Below are positions 1-8,461 of a stretch of 64,000 nucleotides of DNA, piece by piece. The notes under the pieces are model-generated. The model did no database searches. It had not been told where the DNA came from and saw only the letters and a program-made list of their open reading frames with translations. The translations under genes and the position numbers were made by a program. Location: NCBI GenBank assembly GCA_014652975.1, contig BMZV01000001.1, positions 310,001-374,000 of the forward strand. Reading direction: 5' to 3'. Positions within the stretch are counted from its first letter, which is position 1; the number at the start of each line of letters is the position of its first letter. The stretch comes from Kocuria marina (GTDB taxonomy: Bacteria > Actinomycetota > Actinomycetes > Actinomycetales > Micrococcaceae).

Positions 1-963
1 CGGAGCCGCCGGCACCCGGACCCCCGGAGGTTGCGATGGCGCTCCCCGCCGCGCCGTCGAAAGCCGGGGTCCCCGCGACTCCCGGAGCCTGGGACGCGGC
101 ACCCCCGAAGCCCGCCAGGGACGTGCCGGTGAGCGCGTCCACGAGCCGACCGCCCGCACCGGCCCACAACGGAAGTCCGGCCAGGACGGGCAGGAGCCAA
201 CCCCGCATCCCGATCCCGAGGTCCTGGAGCTGCAGGTACTCGGCGGTGCAGCGGGGACAGCGGTCCAGGTGTTCCTGCACGACCTTGGTGCGCGACGGGG
301 TCAGGGAACCGCGCGCGAACGCACCGAGCTGTCGTGAATACTCGCCGCAGTCCTCGAGGGCCCGCGCCGAGACGTGTTCCTGCATGTAGGCGGTGCGGAG
401 TCCCTCCCGTGCGCGCGTGCCCAGCGCGGAGACCGCGTTGGGTTGAATGCCCACGGCGGAGGCCACCTGACGCGGCTTGCGCCCCTCGATCTCGAGGTAC
501 CACAGCACTTCCTGCCAGCGCTCTGGCAGGGACGCGAACGCGCGGGCCACCACCACGGAGTCCACCTGGCGCACTACGGTGTCCTCGAACAGTTGCACAC
601 GGTCCAGCGGCCCGTCCGGTTGGGGGTCCACGGGACGCGTGCGGCTGAGTTCGTTGGCGCGGTCCGCAGCGAGCCGGGACACGGCCGTAACGAGGTAGGC
701 GCGCAGGAACTCCCGGGGGCCCTTGCCCTCCTTGAGCAGCGCGAACACGCGCGTGAACGCCTCGGAGACGAGGTCCTCCGCTTCCGGCTCGTTGCGGGAA
801 TGCATGCGGGCCACGGCCAGTGCCGCCCCGCGGTGCCGTTCGTAGAGCGTGGCGAAGGCATGCGAGTCACCCTCGCGGACCGCGCGTAACAGGTGTTCGT
901 CGCTGATGCGTTGGCCGCCCTGGCCCGGGTGGTCCCCGGTGCCGGGAACTGCTCTGTGTGACA
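1..963 (-). CDS. ECF-type RNA polymerase sigma factor with C-terminal zinc-finger region (3' end beyond window)
   Basis: The frame stays open from the ATG at 963 to the window edge, giving 321 codons and no stop. Residues about 22-95 have the sigma region 2 pattern (DEHLLRAVREGDSHAFATLYERH, then an EAEDLVSEAF segment). Residues about 130-195 fit region 4, with SLPERWQEVLWYLEIEG before a helix-turn-helix. After this comes HLDRCPRCTAEY, an HxxxCxxC zf-HC2-like motif usually found in anti-sigma factors, then a hydrophobic stretch (WLLPVLAGLPLWAG) and a Gly/Ala-rich tail. The order suggests a sigma factor carrying its own regulatory zinc-binding and possibly membrane-anchored domain. Its target genes cannot be told from the sequence. 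The sigma assignment is firm; the role of the C-terminal part is inferred. Confidence 0.8.
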
Positions 964-1089
964 TGGCGCTCTCTGCCCACTGGAAGTAACTCGGTACCTC
1001 CATTGTGACAGCCGCGGGCGCTGCGCGGCAGTCGCGACCCCGCCCCTCCCCCGCGTTCCCGCTGTCACCGCGCCGGCCCGGTCATGGCC

Positions 1090-1126
1090 GGGGGCGGGAC
1101 CGGCGCCCCTGCGCCGGCCCGCCCCC
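1090..1126. repeat. Long GC-rich hairpin in the sigma/fur intergenic region
   Basis: GGGGGCGGG plus CCGGCGC (split by a single bulged A at 1099) pairs with GCGCCGG plus CCCGCCCCC around a 4-nt loop at 1107-1110. That gives 16 paired bases. No T-tract follows on either strand, so it is not a standard terminator. It is the first of three hairpins in the 964-1532 gap, which contains no gene that I can support. Confidence 0.6.
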
Positions 1127-1154
1127 GTCTCCTAGTGCCACCTCCCTCCCCCGC

Positions 1155-1173
1155 GCCGGACAGCCCGTCCGGC
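1155..1173. repeat. Hairpin with AGCCC loop
   Basis: GCCGGAC and GTCCGGC form a perfect 7-bp stem around the loop AGCCC. The same loop sequence occurs in the next hairpin at 1267-1293, which suggests related elements. Confidence 0.5.
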
Positions 1174-1266
1174 AAAGAGACGCTCTCACCCGCCGCGTGC
1201 CGCGCGATGTGTCCCCGTGGTGATCGCGGCACCGGTTCGCCGGTCCCAGAGCGATCGGACCGTCCG

Positions 1267-1293
1267 GGATCCCGCGCAGCCCGCGCGGGATCC
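1267..1293. repeat. 11-bp perfect inverted repeat with AGCCC loop
   Basis: GGATCCCGCGC pairs perfectly with GCGCGGGATCC around the loop AGCCC. No T-run follows. The function is unknown; it could be an RNA structure in a long leader of the leftward sigma gene or a protein-binding palindrome. Confidence 0.55.
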
Positions 1294-1532
1294 ACTACGT
1301 AGACGCACGGGATCGGAAATCATGACGCGAGATCCGAAAACTTTTTTCGCGGGTCCCGTCACGGATGACGGCGCCGCTGCGCGCGGCCTTCCGCGCGCCC
1401 GTCCCGGACCGCGACGGCCCCACGCGGCGGGCGGGCCGCGAGCGCACCACGGCGGTGACCCGGGGCCGCGGGGGGGGGCATGTCGGCGGGGACGGCGGCG
1501 TTGACAGCGCGGGAGCGCCGTGAGTGCAACTA

Positions 1533-1561
1533 TTGTGAGTGGCTCAGAATAAGAATAGAAT
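1533..1561 (+). promoter_or_regulatory. fur promoter with embedded palindrome
   Basis: TTGTGA at 1533-1538 and TAGAAT at 1556-1561 are 17 bp apart. The -10 ends 7 nt before the ATG at 1569, as in a leaderless transcript. The palindrome TGAGTGGCTCA (1536-1546) overlaps the -35 box. An almost identical palindrome sits at the same place in the promoter of the second fur gene near 36.1 kb, so autoregulation is likely. Confidence 0.6.
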
Positions 1562-1568
1562 GGACCCC

Positions 1569-2045
1569 ATGGAGACCACCGTTCAGGCTGCACCGCACCC
1601 GTCGCGGGATGCGTGGACCTCGCATCTGCGCTCGCACGGGCGCAGGGTCACCAGACAACGTCTTGCCGTGTTGGACGCCGTGTCCGCGGTTCCGCACGCC
1701 ACCGCCGAGGACACCGTGCAGCAGGTCCGCTCCGTGCTGCCCAACATGTCCGTCCAGTCCGTCTACGTGGTCCTCGCGGACCTCGCGGCGATCGGGATGG
1801 TGTCCAAGTTCGAGCCGCCCGGATCCCCCGCTCGCTACGAGATCCGCACCGGGGACAACCACCACCATGCGTACTGCGTGCGCTGCGGAGTGGTCCAGGA
1901 CGTGCCGTGCGCCGTGGGCCATGCCCCGTGCCTCACGTCGTCCCAGGACCACGGCTTCGAGCTGCTAGCCGCAGAGGTCGTCTACCGGGGTGTGTGCCCC
2001 CGCTGCCAGGAAGAGCTCGCGGCGAGCGCGACCGAGGCCCGCTGA
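1569..2045 (+). CDS. Fur/PerR-family metal-dependent transcriptional regulator
   Basis: This 158-residue protein is a Fur-family repressor, which binds a regulatory metal and controls iron, zinc or peroxide responses. The N-terminal winged helix is visible (RRVTRQRLAVLDAV, then a VQSVYVVLADL recognition helix). The dimer and metal region has DNHHHAYCVRCG and a second CxxC (CPRC) near the end, both typical zinc or iron ligands. The frame could start earlier at 1539 or 1560, but the TAGAAT box 7 nt upstream favours ATG 1569. It closely resembles the fur gene next to katA at 35.6 kb. Which metal it senses cannot be decided from sequence. Its 3' neighbour is on the other strand, so it appears monocistronic. 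Confidence 0.85.
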   Translation: METTVQAAPHPSRDAWTSHLRSHGRRVTRQRLAVLDAVSAVPHATAEDTVQQVRSVLPNMSVQSVYVVLADLAAIGMVSKFEPPGSPARYEIRTGDNHHHAYCVRCGVVQDVPCAVGHAPCLTSSQDHGFELLAAEVVYRGVCPRCQEELAASATEAR

Positions 2046-2171
2046 GCCACGCTCTGACACCGGCCCCCTGACGCGCGGCCCCTGACATACAGCCCTGGCG
2101 CACCCCCGGACACGCCCCGCGGGTGTGGAAACTGCGGACGAGATGCGCCGCAATTCCGACCCACCGACCTC

Positions 2172-3536
2172 TCAGTCGCGAGGCTGCGAGGTACCGCCCT
2201 GTTCTCGCTGCGTGACGAGCTCCAGCATCTCCCGCAGCTGCGCCGTGGGCAGGGTGGCCACGGGGGCCATGGCATTGAGGCAGATGGCCGCCGCACCCGA
2301 TTCGAGCGCGAACTCCAGGATCTTCCGGGACGGGGCCGAGCGCACCGTGAGCGCCGGGTCGAGGGCGGCCACCTCCGCCGCGGACGTGAAGACCAGCAGG
2401 GTGTCCGGTGCGGCGCCCTCCTCGGAGGGTTGGACCATGACCGGGATCGCGTTCTCCCCCTCGTCCCGGGTGCCGAGCATGAGGTAACCGTTCGGGTTGA
2501 GCAGGGCCCCCAGGACGTCCGCCATGGCATTGTCCAGCAGCGCTTGCTTGAGTGCCTCGTTGTGGGGTGAGCGGCCCACCCACTCGATCTGCTGGCGGGG
2601 GATCCGCAGGGCGTGTTCGGACGCCGGGTCCACCACGATCTCGTCGTACTGGGTGTCCTGCACGACCATCTCGATCATCGCGCTCGCGCGCTGGCGCAGC
2701 AGGACGGGTTCGGCTAGATCCGGGTTCTTGTTGCTGCGGGTGAACATCTCGCGGGCCTGCTCGGCGGTCGTATACACGGCCAGTGCGCGACCGCCGTCGG
2801 GCTGGGCGACCGTCTGGACCCGGATGTGGGACTGCGGCCCCACGGGCTGACCGTCCTCCCCCGGGACCAGGTCCGATCCGGAGATGTCCAGCAGCACGGT
2901 CCCGGCCAACGCCTCGCGCAGGGCCCCGGCCAGGGTCCGCTCCCCGGGTTCGCGAGTGAACGCCTCGGCCGCCGCGCGCAACCGGGGGTGCACGTCCCCG
3001 TGGGAGTCGTCCTCGGAGGTCGGTGCGAACGGCAGCTCGACCCCGGCCTCATCGGCCAGTTCCAGGGCCCACAACGGCGTGCGCTCCTGGGTACGCGGGA
3101 ACTCAGTCAGCTGAGCCAGCACGTCCCGGCCCGTGTAGGCGCCCTCGTCCGCGTAGGGGCGGGGCAGCTCCCGGAAATTGTAGGACGCGCTCGTGTGCAG
3201 CGTGGGCTCGGGCCACCCGCTCGCGGCGATGCTCACGGACGCGGTGAACCAGCTCCCCCGCCCGGGCACCGCGCAGCTGCGCTGCAGTTGCGCGATCGTC
3301 TCCAGCACCGGGCTGTCCTGCTTGATGGGCCCTGCCGCCCCGGGGATCACGGAGCCGTCCCTGTTCTCGACCACCCGCAGATGGACCCGCCCGCCCTGGG
3401 GCTTGAACTCCACGAGCATGGTGTCCCAGCCCGGTTCCGTGCGCAGGACGGACATCACCCATTCGCCCACCCGTGCCACGAGTTCACGCTCACCGGGTGC
3501 GGGGGTCGTCGATTCGGGCCGAGGCTCAGAGGTCAT
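2172..3536 (-). CDS. SseB-family protein with YezG-like N-terminal region
   Basis: The protein has 454 residues. Residues about 185-310 and 315-440 look like two SseB-type repeats (AGALREALAGTVLLDI and ALAVYTTAEQAREMF in the first, ADVLGALLNPNGYLML in the second). The first 150 residues, including VGEWVMSVLRTEPGW and a YNFRELPRPYADEG segment, resemble the YezG/DUF600 immunity-type fold, but this is a weak inference. The ATG at 3536 has AAGGGA about 9 nt upstream; the frame is open further upstream but has no better start. It has no signal peptide and is likely cytosolic. It is divergent from the DUF6882-like gene across a 267-bp gap. The function of actinobacterial SseB proteins is not established. 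Confidence 0.65.
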   Translation of the reverse strand: MTSEPRPESTTPAPGERELVARVGEWVMSVLRTEPGWDTMLVEFKPQGGRVHLRVVENRDGSVIPGAAGPIKQDSPVLETIAQLQRSCAVPGRGSWFTASVSIAASGWPEPTLHTSASYNFRELPRPYADEGAYTGRDVLAQLTEFPRTQERTPLWALELADEAGVELPFAPTSEDDSHGDVHPRLRAAAEAFTREPGERTLAGALREALAGTVLLDISGSDLVPGEDGQPVGPQSHIRVQTVAQPDGGRALAVYTTAEQAREMFTRSNKNPDLAEPVLLRQRASAMIEMVVQDTQYDEIVVDPASEHALRIPRQQIEWVGRSPHNEALKQALLDNAMADVLGALLNPNGYLMLGTRDEGENAIPVMVQPSEEGAAPDTLLVFTSAAEVAALDPALTVRSAPSRKILEFALESGAAAICLNAMAPVATLPTAQLREMLELVTQREQGGTSQPRD

Positions 3537-3791
3537 GGTGTGGTGTCCCTTCGACCCGTGAGCCACGGGTCCGCTCGCTGTAAGATCGCGCGATCTCCCC
3601 CGGTCGCTGCCGGGCGCCGCGCGCCCCCAGCCTAACGAACCGCTCGCGTGCAAGGCCCCAACACGGCCGCGGGGTACGACGTCGCTCGGTGCGGCCGCGG
3701 CGTCGTCGTCGGGTACGTGCCGCGGGTGGATACAGGGGCCCCACAGGCACCGACGTGCCGTCCGGCGCGCGCTGGCGTCCGCGCCAGTTGT

Positions 3792-3797
3792 TAGCCT
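3792..3797 (+). promoter_or_regulatory. -10 box TAGCCT, leaderless arrangement
   Basis: A TANNNT hexamer ends 6 nt before the ATG at 3804 and no Shine-Dalgarno is present, which suggests that transcription starts at or next to the start codon. Confidence 0.4.
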
Positions 3798-3803
3798 GGA
3801 CCC

Positions 3804-5237
3804 ATGACGAAAACTTTGCAGGAGTTGATCGACGCGTCGATCTTCCTTTCCACCGAATACCAGGCAGTGCTGGCGGAACTGTCCCAGGGCGCGGAGTGGG
3901 ACGTGGACTTTTCCGCGCCGTCGTTCACCCTGCAAACCACGCCTCCCGTCACCCTGACCCCCTACCTGCTGGGCACCGAATCGGCGTCCCGCGGGTCCTT
4001 CGTGTGGTCGTGGCAGGAGCTCGGGCACTTCAACCCGCGCGTGGTCTCCGCCGCCGTGCAGGCCAAGCAGGCCGGTGAGCGTCACGAGGTCTCCGAGCTG
4101 ACCACGGACGAGCTGCCCCTCGAGGACGGTCTGGCCCGCCGGCTGACCCTGGCCGCCAAGGCCGTCACGGGTCTCTACGCCCACTACCCCGCGCGCGCCG
4201 GTGGCAACATCACGGCGTGGTTGCTGCTGGACGGCCCCGAGTTCGAGCTGCCCCGACTCACGGAGCAGCGCATGATGCAGGTCATCGGGGAGTCCCTGAC
4301 CACGGACACCGCCGTGGACCACAACCTCGCCGTAGCCAGCTACGCCAAGCTGCGCGGCGCCCACGTGGAGTGGGACACGGACGCCACCTGTGTGGTCACC
4401 GTGCACGACGGCGCTCAGCGCTTCTGGTTCGACGACCACCAGATCACGGGCGTGGAACCCGCTGAGCCCTCCGTGGGCGAGGAAGAACTGCGCGAGCTCG
4501 AACACCAGGCGCAGACTCACCGCGAGGCCCTGCTCGAGGACCGCCGTGCCGCGGTGGCCCAGGCCGAGCAGCTCGGTGAGCAGCAGCGCGTGGAGTCCGC
4601 CGAACGCAAGCGGCGCGAGCGTGAAGAAGCCGCCGCAACGGCGTCGTCCGCGTCCGAGCGGGAGGAGCCGCTGCCCAGCGAGCTGTCCCGCGAGGAGATC
4701 GAGGCGCCCGAGCCCGAGCAGCCCGAGGGGGACGTGGCCGTCCCCGCGAGCGAGGTGCGGGACCCGGACCGCCCGTTCGACCAGGAACCCACCTCCGGAC
4801 CCGCCGAGCCGGGTCGCGTGGAGACCACGGTGCTGCCCGGTCCCTCCGGGGACGCGGCCACCGCCGGCCCACAGGCCTCCCCGCACCCCAACACCACGGC
4901 CATGTCCCGGATCCCGGACCCCGAGTTCGCCGCGGCCCAGCCGGGGATGCAGGACGAGGACGCGGCGCGGGACACGCGCGAACCCACTGCGCCGGAACCG
5001 AGCGAACCCGCGACGGAGCAGCCAGTCCTGCGGGACGTCTCCGAGGACACCGTGGCCCGCGAGCGGGCCGAGCGGGAGACGGTGGTCGCCCGCGAGACCG
5101 TCGCCGGCCCCGGCGCTGCTGAGGACGACATCTCCGCCCCCGCCGTGGTGGACGGCCAGGAGGTCGAGACCAACGAGCAGGCGGAGAAGAAGGGCAAGAA
5201 GAAGCGCGGTTTCCTGAGCCGTTTCTTCGACCTCTGA
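3804..5237 (+). CDS. DUF6882-like protein with coiled coil and long disordered acidic tail
   Basis: The protein has 477 residues. Residues 1 to about 205 form a compact domain with LLGTESASRGSFVWSWQE and RFWFDDHQITG segments that recall the DUF6882 family, of unknown function. Residues about 215-285 are rich in Glu, Arg and Ala with heptad-like spacing and probably form a coiled coil. Residues about 285-460 are acidic, Pro/Glu/Ala-rich and likely disordered. The end is strongly basic (KKGKKKRGFLSRFF), which could bind membrane phospholipid or nucleic acid. No signal peptide or membrane segment is visible. The divergent neighbour is the SseB-like gene, so the two may share regulation. Family recognition is tentative. 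Confidence 0.6.
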   Translation: MTKTLQELIDASIFLSTEYQAVLAELSQGAEWDVDFSAPSFTLQTTPPVTLTPYLLGTESASRGSFVWSWQELGHFNPRVVSAAVQAKQAGERHEVSELTTDELPLEDGLARRLTLAAKAVTGLYAHYPARAGGNITAWLLLDGPEFELPRLTEQRMMQVIGESLTTDTAVDHNLAVASYAKLRGAHVEWDTDATCVVTVHDGAQRFWFDDHQITGVEPAEPSVGEEELRELEHQAQTHREALLEDRRAAVAQAEQLGEQQRVESAERKRREREEAAATASSASEREEPLPSELSREEIEAPEPEQPEGDVAVPASEVRDPDRPFDQEPTSGPAEPGRVETTVLPGPSGDAATAGPQASPHPNTTAMSRIPDPEFAAAQPGMQDEDAARDTREPTAPEPSEPATEQPVLRDVSEDTVARERAERETVVARETVAGPGAAEDDISAPAVVDGQEVETNEQAEKKGKKKRGFLSRFFDL

Positions 5238-5266
5238 TCGCGAACCGACGCGGCGGTCACCGGGGA

Positions 5267-5272
5267 TAGGAT
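5267..5272 (+). promoter_or_regulatory. -10 box TAGGAT for rarD
   Basis: TAGGAT ends 6 nt before the GTG at 5279. There is no clear Shine-Dalgarno, so a leaderless transcript is likely. Confidence 0.45.
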
Positions 5273-5278
5273 CGGACG

Positions 5279-6217
5279 GTGACTGACAACGCGACTTCCG
5301 GCCCGGGCCCTCACCAGCAGAAGAGGGCCCGGGCCGGTTTCGGCTACGGGTTCGCCGCGTACGGGATCTGGGGGTTGCTGCCCCTGTACTTCGTGGTCCT
5401 GGCCCCGGCCACGGCGTACGAGATCGTGGCCCTGCGCATCGTCTTCTCCCTGGTGGTCTGTCTGCTGATGCTGGCCGTGACCCGCTCCGTGGGCCGGTTC
5501 ATCCGGTTGTTCCGGGACGGCTCGGCGGTGCTCGCGCTCACGGTGGCCGGTGTGCTGATCGCCGGGAACTGGTTGCTGTACACGGTCGCCACGACCACGG
5601 GGCACACCCTCGAGGCGTCCCTGGGGTACTTCATCAACCCGCTCGTGGCCATCCTGCTGGGTGTCCTGGTGCTGCACGAGAAGCTGCGCCCCCTGCAGTG
5701 GACCGCGATCGCCGTGGGTGCGCTGGCCGTGGTGATCATGGCCGTGTTCTACGGCGCGGTGCCGTGGCTCTCACTGGGCCTCGCCTTCACGTTCGGCTTC
5801 TACGGCCTGGTCAAGTCCCGCGTGGGCTCGCGCTATCCCGCGCTGATCACCCTCACCGGGGAGACCGCCATGATCACGCCGCTCGCGCTCGTGGCGGTCG
5901 CGCTGCTGGGCGCCCAGGGACAGATCACCCTGACCTCCGAGGGCACCGGGCATTTCCTGTTGCTGCTGTCCTCCGGCGTGATCACCGCTGTTCCGCTCCT
6001 GCTGTTCGGCGCCGCCGCCGCCCGGCTGCCTCTGAGCACCGTGGGCATGCTGCAGTACATCGCACCGATCGGCCAGTTCATCCTGGCCGTCCTGGTCTTC
6101 CACGAGGAGATGCCCCCGGAGCGCTGGGCCGGTTTCGGCCTCGTGTGGCTCGCCGTGGTGCTGCTCGTGCTCGACGCCGTCCGCGCACCCCGCGCGCCCC
6201 GTCTCCGCCGCCGCTGA
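5279..6217 (+). CDS. rarD: EamA-family transporter RarD
   Basis: This 312-residue protein has about ten hydrophobic segments, the usual size and topology of RarD-type drug/metabolite transporters in the inner membrane. Family hallmarks are the start of the first helix (GFAAYGIWGLLPLYF), the NWLLYTVATTTGHTLEASLGYFINP region and a repeat of the fold in the second half (SGVITAVPLLLFGAAAARLPL). The exported substrate is unknown; RarD itself was named for chloramphenicol sensitivity in Pseudomonas. The GTG start is supported by a TAGGAT -10 box just upstream. It is probably expressed alone and ends at the hairpin at 6322-6349. Confidence 0.85.
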   Translation: MTDNATSGPGPHQQKRARAGFGYGFAAYGIWGLLPLYFVVLAPATAYEIVALRIVFSLVVCLLMLAVTRSVGRFIRLFRDGSAVLALTVAGVLIAGNWLLYTVATTTGHTLEASLGYFINPLVAILLGVLVLHEKLRPLQWTAIAVGALAVVIMAVFYGAVPWLSLGLAFTFGFYGLVKSRVGSRYPALITLTGETAMITPLALVAVALLGAQGQITLTSEGTGHFLLLLSSGVITAVPLLLFGAAAARLPLSTVGMLQYIAPIGQFILAVLVFHEEMPPERWAGFGLVWLAVVLLVLDAVRAPRAPRLRRR

Positions 6218-6321
6218 GCGCACGCCCCGCGCTACCGACGCCGCGCGGTCCGGGTCCCGGCATCGTTCTCGGTCCCGTGTCCGGGATACCGGGTCCCGGG
6301 TTCTGAGTCCCGGAACGAGAA

Positions 6322-6349
6322 AAGGCCACCCCTGACCAGGGGTGGCCTT
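6322..6349. terminator. Bidirectional terminator between rarD and metPS
   Basis: AAGGCCACCCC and GGGGTGGCCTT form a perfect 11-bp stem around the loop TGACCA. The left side is A-rich (GAGAAA) and the right side T-rich (CTCTC), so it could end the converging transcripts from both sides. Confidence 0.8.
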
Positions 6350-6369
6350 CTCTCATGGGACCGCGTGAA

Positions 6370-6588
6370 TCAGATCCGCGACTCGGGAGCCGCGCCGGCG
6401 TTCACCTGGGATCCCGGGTCACCGTCGGTGGCCGCGCGGTGCGCGGCGTCCTCACGGGAGCCCTCCGACGGGGTGTCGAGCTCGTCGACCTCCTCGGGCG
6501 AGCGCTTGATGTTGATCAGGGCGAGCAACAGCCCACCCCACACGGTGACCATGGCCACGATCATCATGACGACGGACATGGTGCTCAT
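6370..6588 (-). CDS. metS: Small subunit of methionine/alanine importer (MetS-like)
   Basis: This 72-residue protein has one N-terminal membrane helix (residues about 4-26, VVMMIVAMVTVWGGLLLALI) followed by a charged, disordered cytoplasmic tail. That is the form of MetS, the small subunit needed for activity of the NSS-family importer MetP in Corynebacterium. Its ATG overlaps the metP stop as ATGA, and AGGAG lies 5 nt upstream inside the metP coding region, so translational coupling is likely. Size, topology and position agree with the family. The assignment rests on this context more than on sequence motifs. Confidence 0.85.
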   Translation of the reverse strand: MSTMSVVMMIVAMVTVWGGLLLALINIKRSPEEVDELDTPSEGSREDAAHRAATDGDPGSQVNAGAAPESRI

Positions 6589-8366
6589 GAGAGTTCTCCT
6601 TCCGAGCGGCGGGGCTGGACCTGGGCGGACGACCGGCCCGCGGCGTCGCCAGCAGGGTCGGTGTGACCCGATCCGGCGTGCGCCCACGGGGCCTGACGCT
6701 GCACCACGGTCCCGTCCTCGATGGCGCGCAGGGAGAAGTCCTGGCCCAGTGCGGGGGTGCGGGTCGCGGTGTCCTGGTAGTGGGACAGGGGCTTGTGGCG
6801 CGCGAGGGTGCCGCGGTCCACGTAGGCGTCCTGGATGGCGGGGGCGGGGCTCGTGAGGGCCTCCGCGGTGCGCCGGGACCAGGGCAGTCGGGACAGCAGG
6901 TAGGCAAAGACGATCAGGGCCACGGCCATCCCCCACCCGAACGTGTTCACGAACCACTGCGGCATGTCGTTGTAACCCTGGGACACGGTCTCGGTGAGCT
7001 GGTCGATGAGGATGTAGCCCAGGATCACCGGGGTCACACCGCCCACCATGATCATCCACGTGCGCCCGAGCTTGAAGGACGAGACCGAGTTGATGTGGTC
7101 ACGCAGCGTGGGCAGCGCCGAGAAGCCCGCGGTGAGCAACAGCACGGACACCAGGGCCGCGGCCACGATGCCGAAGTTGTTCACGAACGCGTCCACGACG
7201 TCCAACAGGTTCAGCCCCGTGGTCGTGGGGAAGAACAGCAGGGAGATCGCGGCGAGCGGGATGACCACGATGGCCACGGCCGCGGGGCGCGAGAGCCCGA
7301 GCTTGTCGCGGAAACCGGCCACGATGACCTCCACGATGGAGATCAGGGACGTGAACCCGGCGAACGACAGGGCACCGAAGAACAGCACACCGATCAGCGT
7401 GCCGAACGGGGCCTGGGAGATGATGGCCGGGAAGGCGATGAACGCGAGACCGATCCCGGACGTCGCGACGTCGGCGACTTCCGTCCCCGAGGCCGAGGCC
7501 ATGAAGCCGAGTGCTGCGAACACGCCGATACCGGCGAGGATCTCGAAGGACGAGTTCGCGAAACCGACCACGAGTGCGGAGCCGGAGAGGTCCGAGCGGG
7601 GCTTGAGGTAGGACGCGTAGGTGACCATGATGCCGAAACCCACCGAGAGGGAGAAGAAGATCTGCCCGTAGGCCGCGACCCACACGGAGGAATCACCCAG
7701 TGCGGACCAGGACGGGGTGAACAGGGCATCCAGACCCGCGGCGGCACCCGGCAGCGTCAGGGCCATGCCCACCATGATCAAGAACATGACCACGAGCAGC
7801 GGGATCAACACCACGTTGATCTTCCCGATCCCGTTCTGCACGCCCATCATCAGCACGATCAGCAGCACGAGCCACGCGATGGCCGTGGCGATGAACACCG
7901 GCCAGATGAAGTCGAAGCCGATCGTGACCTCGTCCGAGACCCGCATGTAGTCGCTCATGAAGAAGGTCGCGGGGTCGTCCCCCCACGCCTTGCTGAACGA
8001 GAACACGGTGTACTGCATGGCCCATCCGATGATCAGGGCGTAGTACACGGCGATCACCACGCAGATGGCCAGCTGCCACCACCCGATGGTCTCGAGTTTG
8101 GGGTGCAGCCGTCGGAAGGACAGCGGGGCGGACCCGCGGTAGCGGTGACCCACCGCGTAGTCGAGCATGAGCAGCGGGATACCGGCGGTCAGCAGGGCCA
8201 CCAGGTAGGGGATGATGAAGGCGCCGCCGCCGTTGTCGAACGCGACGTACGGGAACCGCCAGATGTTGCCGAGCCCCACGGCGGAGCCGATGGCGGCGAA
8301 GATGAACATGGTGCGCCCGGAAAATGCTTCCTTCGCGGCGCGACCACGTGTCGTGTCTGTGGACAT
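6585..8366 (-). CDS. metP: Sodium-dependent methionine/alanine importer, NSS family (MetP-like)
   Basis: The 593-residue protein has 12 hydrophobic segments. It opens with the neurotransmitter:sodium symporter signature (FIFAAIGSAVGLGNIWRFPY, residues about 19-38), in which the conserved Gly and Asn residues bind sodium and substrate. A second family feature is the FFSLSVGFGIMVTYASY helix. The C-terminal 90 residues are hydrophilic and less conserved. With the overlapping metS gene it matches the MetPS methionine and alanine uptake system. GAGG lies about 8 nt before the ATG. Substrate is inferred from the metS partner; other NSS substrates cannot be excluded. Confidence 0.88.
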   Translation of the reverse strand: MSTDTTRGRAAKEAFSGRTMFIFAAIGSAVGLGNIWRFPYVAFDNGGGAFIIPYLVALLTAGIPLLMLDYAVGHRYRGSAPLSFRRLHPKLETIGWWQLAICVVIAVYYALIIGWAMQYTVFSFSKAWGDDPATFFMSDYMRVSDEVTIGFDFIWPVFIATAIAWLVLLIVLMMGVQNGIGKINVVLIPLLVVMFLIMVGMALTLPGAAAGLDALFTPSWSALGDSSVWVAAYGQIFFSLSVGFGIMVTYASYLKPRSDLSGSALVVGFANSSFEILAGIGVFAALGFMASASGTEVADVATSGIGLAFIAFPAIISQAPFGTLIGVLFFGALSFAGFTSLISIVEVIVAGFRDKLGLSRPAAVAIVVIPLAAISLLFFPTTTGLNLLDVVDAFVNNFGIVAAALVSVLLLTAGFSALPTLRDHINSVSSFKLGRTWMIMVGGVTPVILGYILIDQLTETVSQGYNDMPQWFVNTFGWGMAVALIVFAYLLSRLPWSRRTAEALTSPAPAIQDAYVDRGTLARHKPLSHYQDTATRTPALGQDFSLRAIEDGTVVQRQAPWAHAGSGHTDPAGDAAGRSSAQVQPRRSEGELS

Positions 8367-8461
8367 GGATGAACCTCACGCGGGACGAATCCCATCGGCG
8401 CGCACGCGGAAGCCCTCGTGGCGCGCAAGTGGATTACGGATGCGCCAAGCTTACTGAGAAC

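Noticed and set aside
6663-8372. A 569-codon plus-strand frame opposite metP
   Set aside because: metP has the sodium symporter signature; the plus frame is His/Gly/Asp-rich noise.
8367-8461. A SAM-type riboswitch ahead of metP
   Set aside because: Only 95 bp separate the genes and no matching set of helices could be traced.
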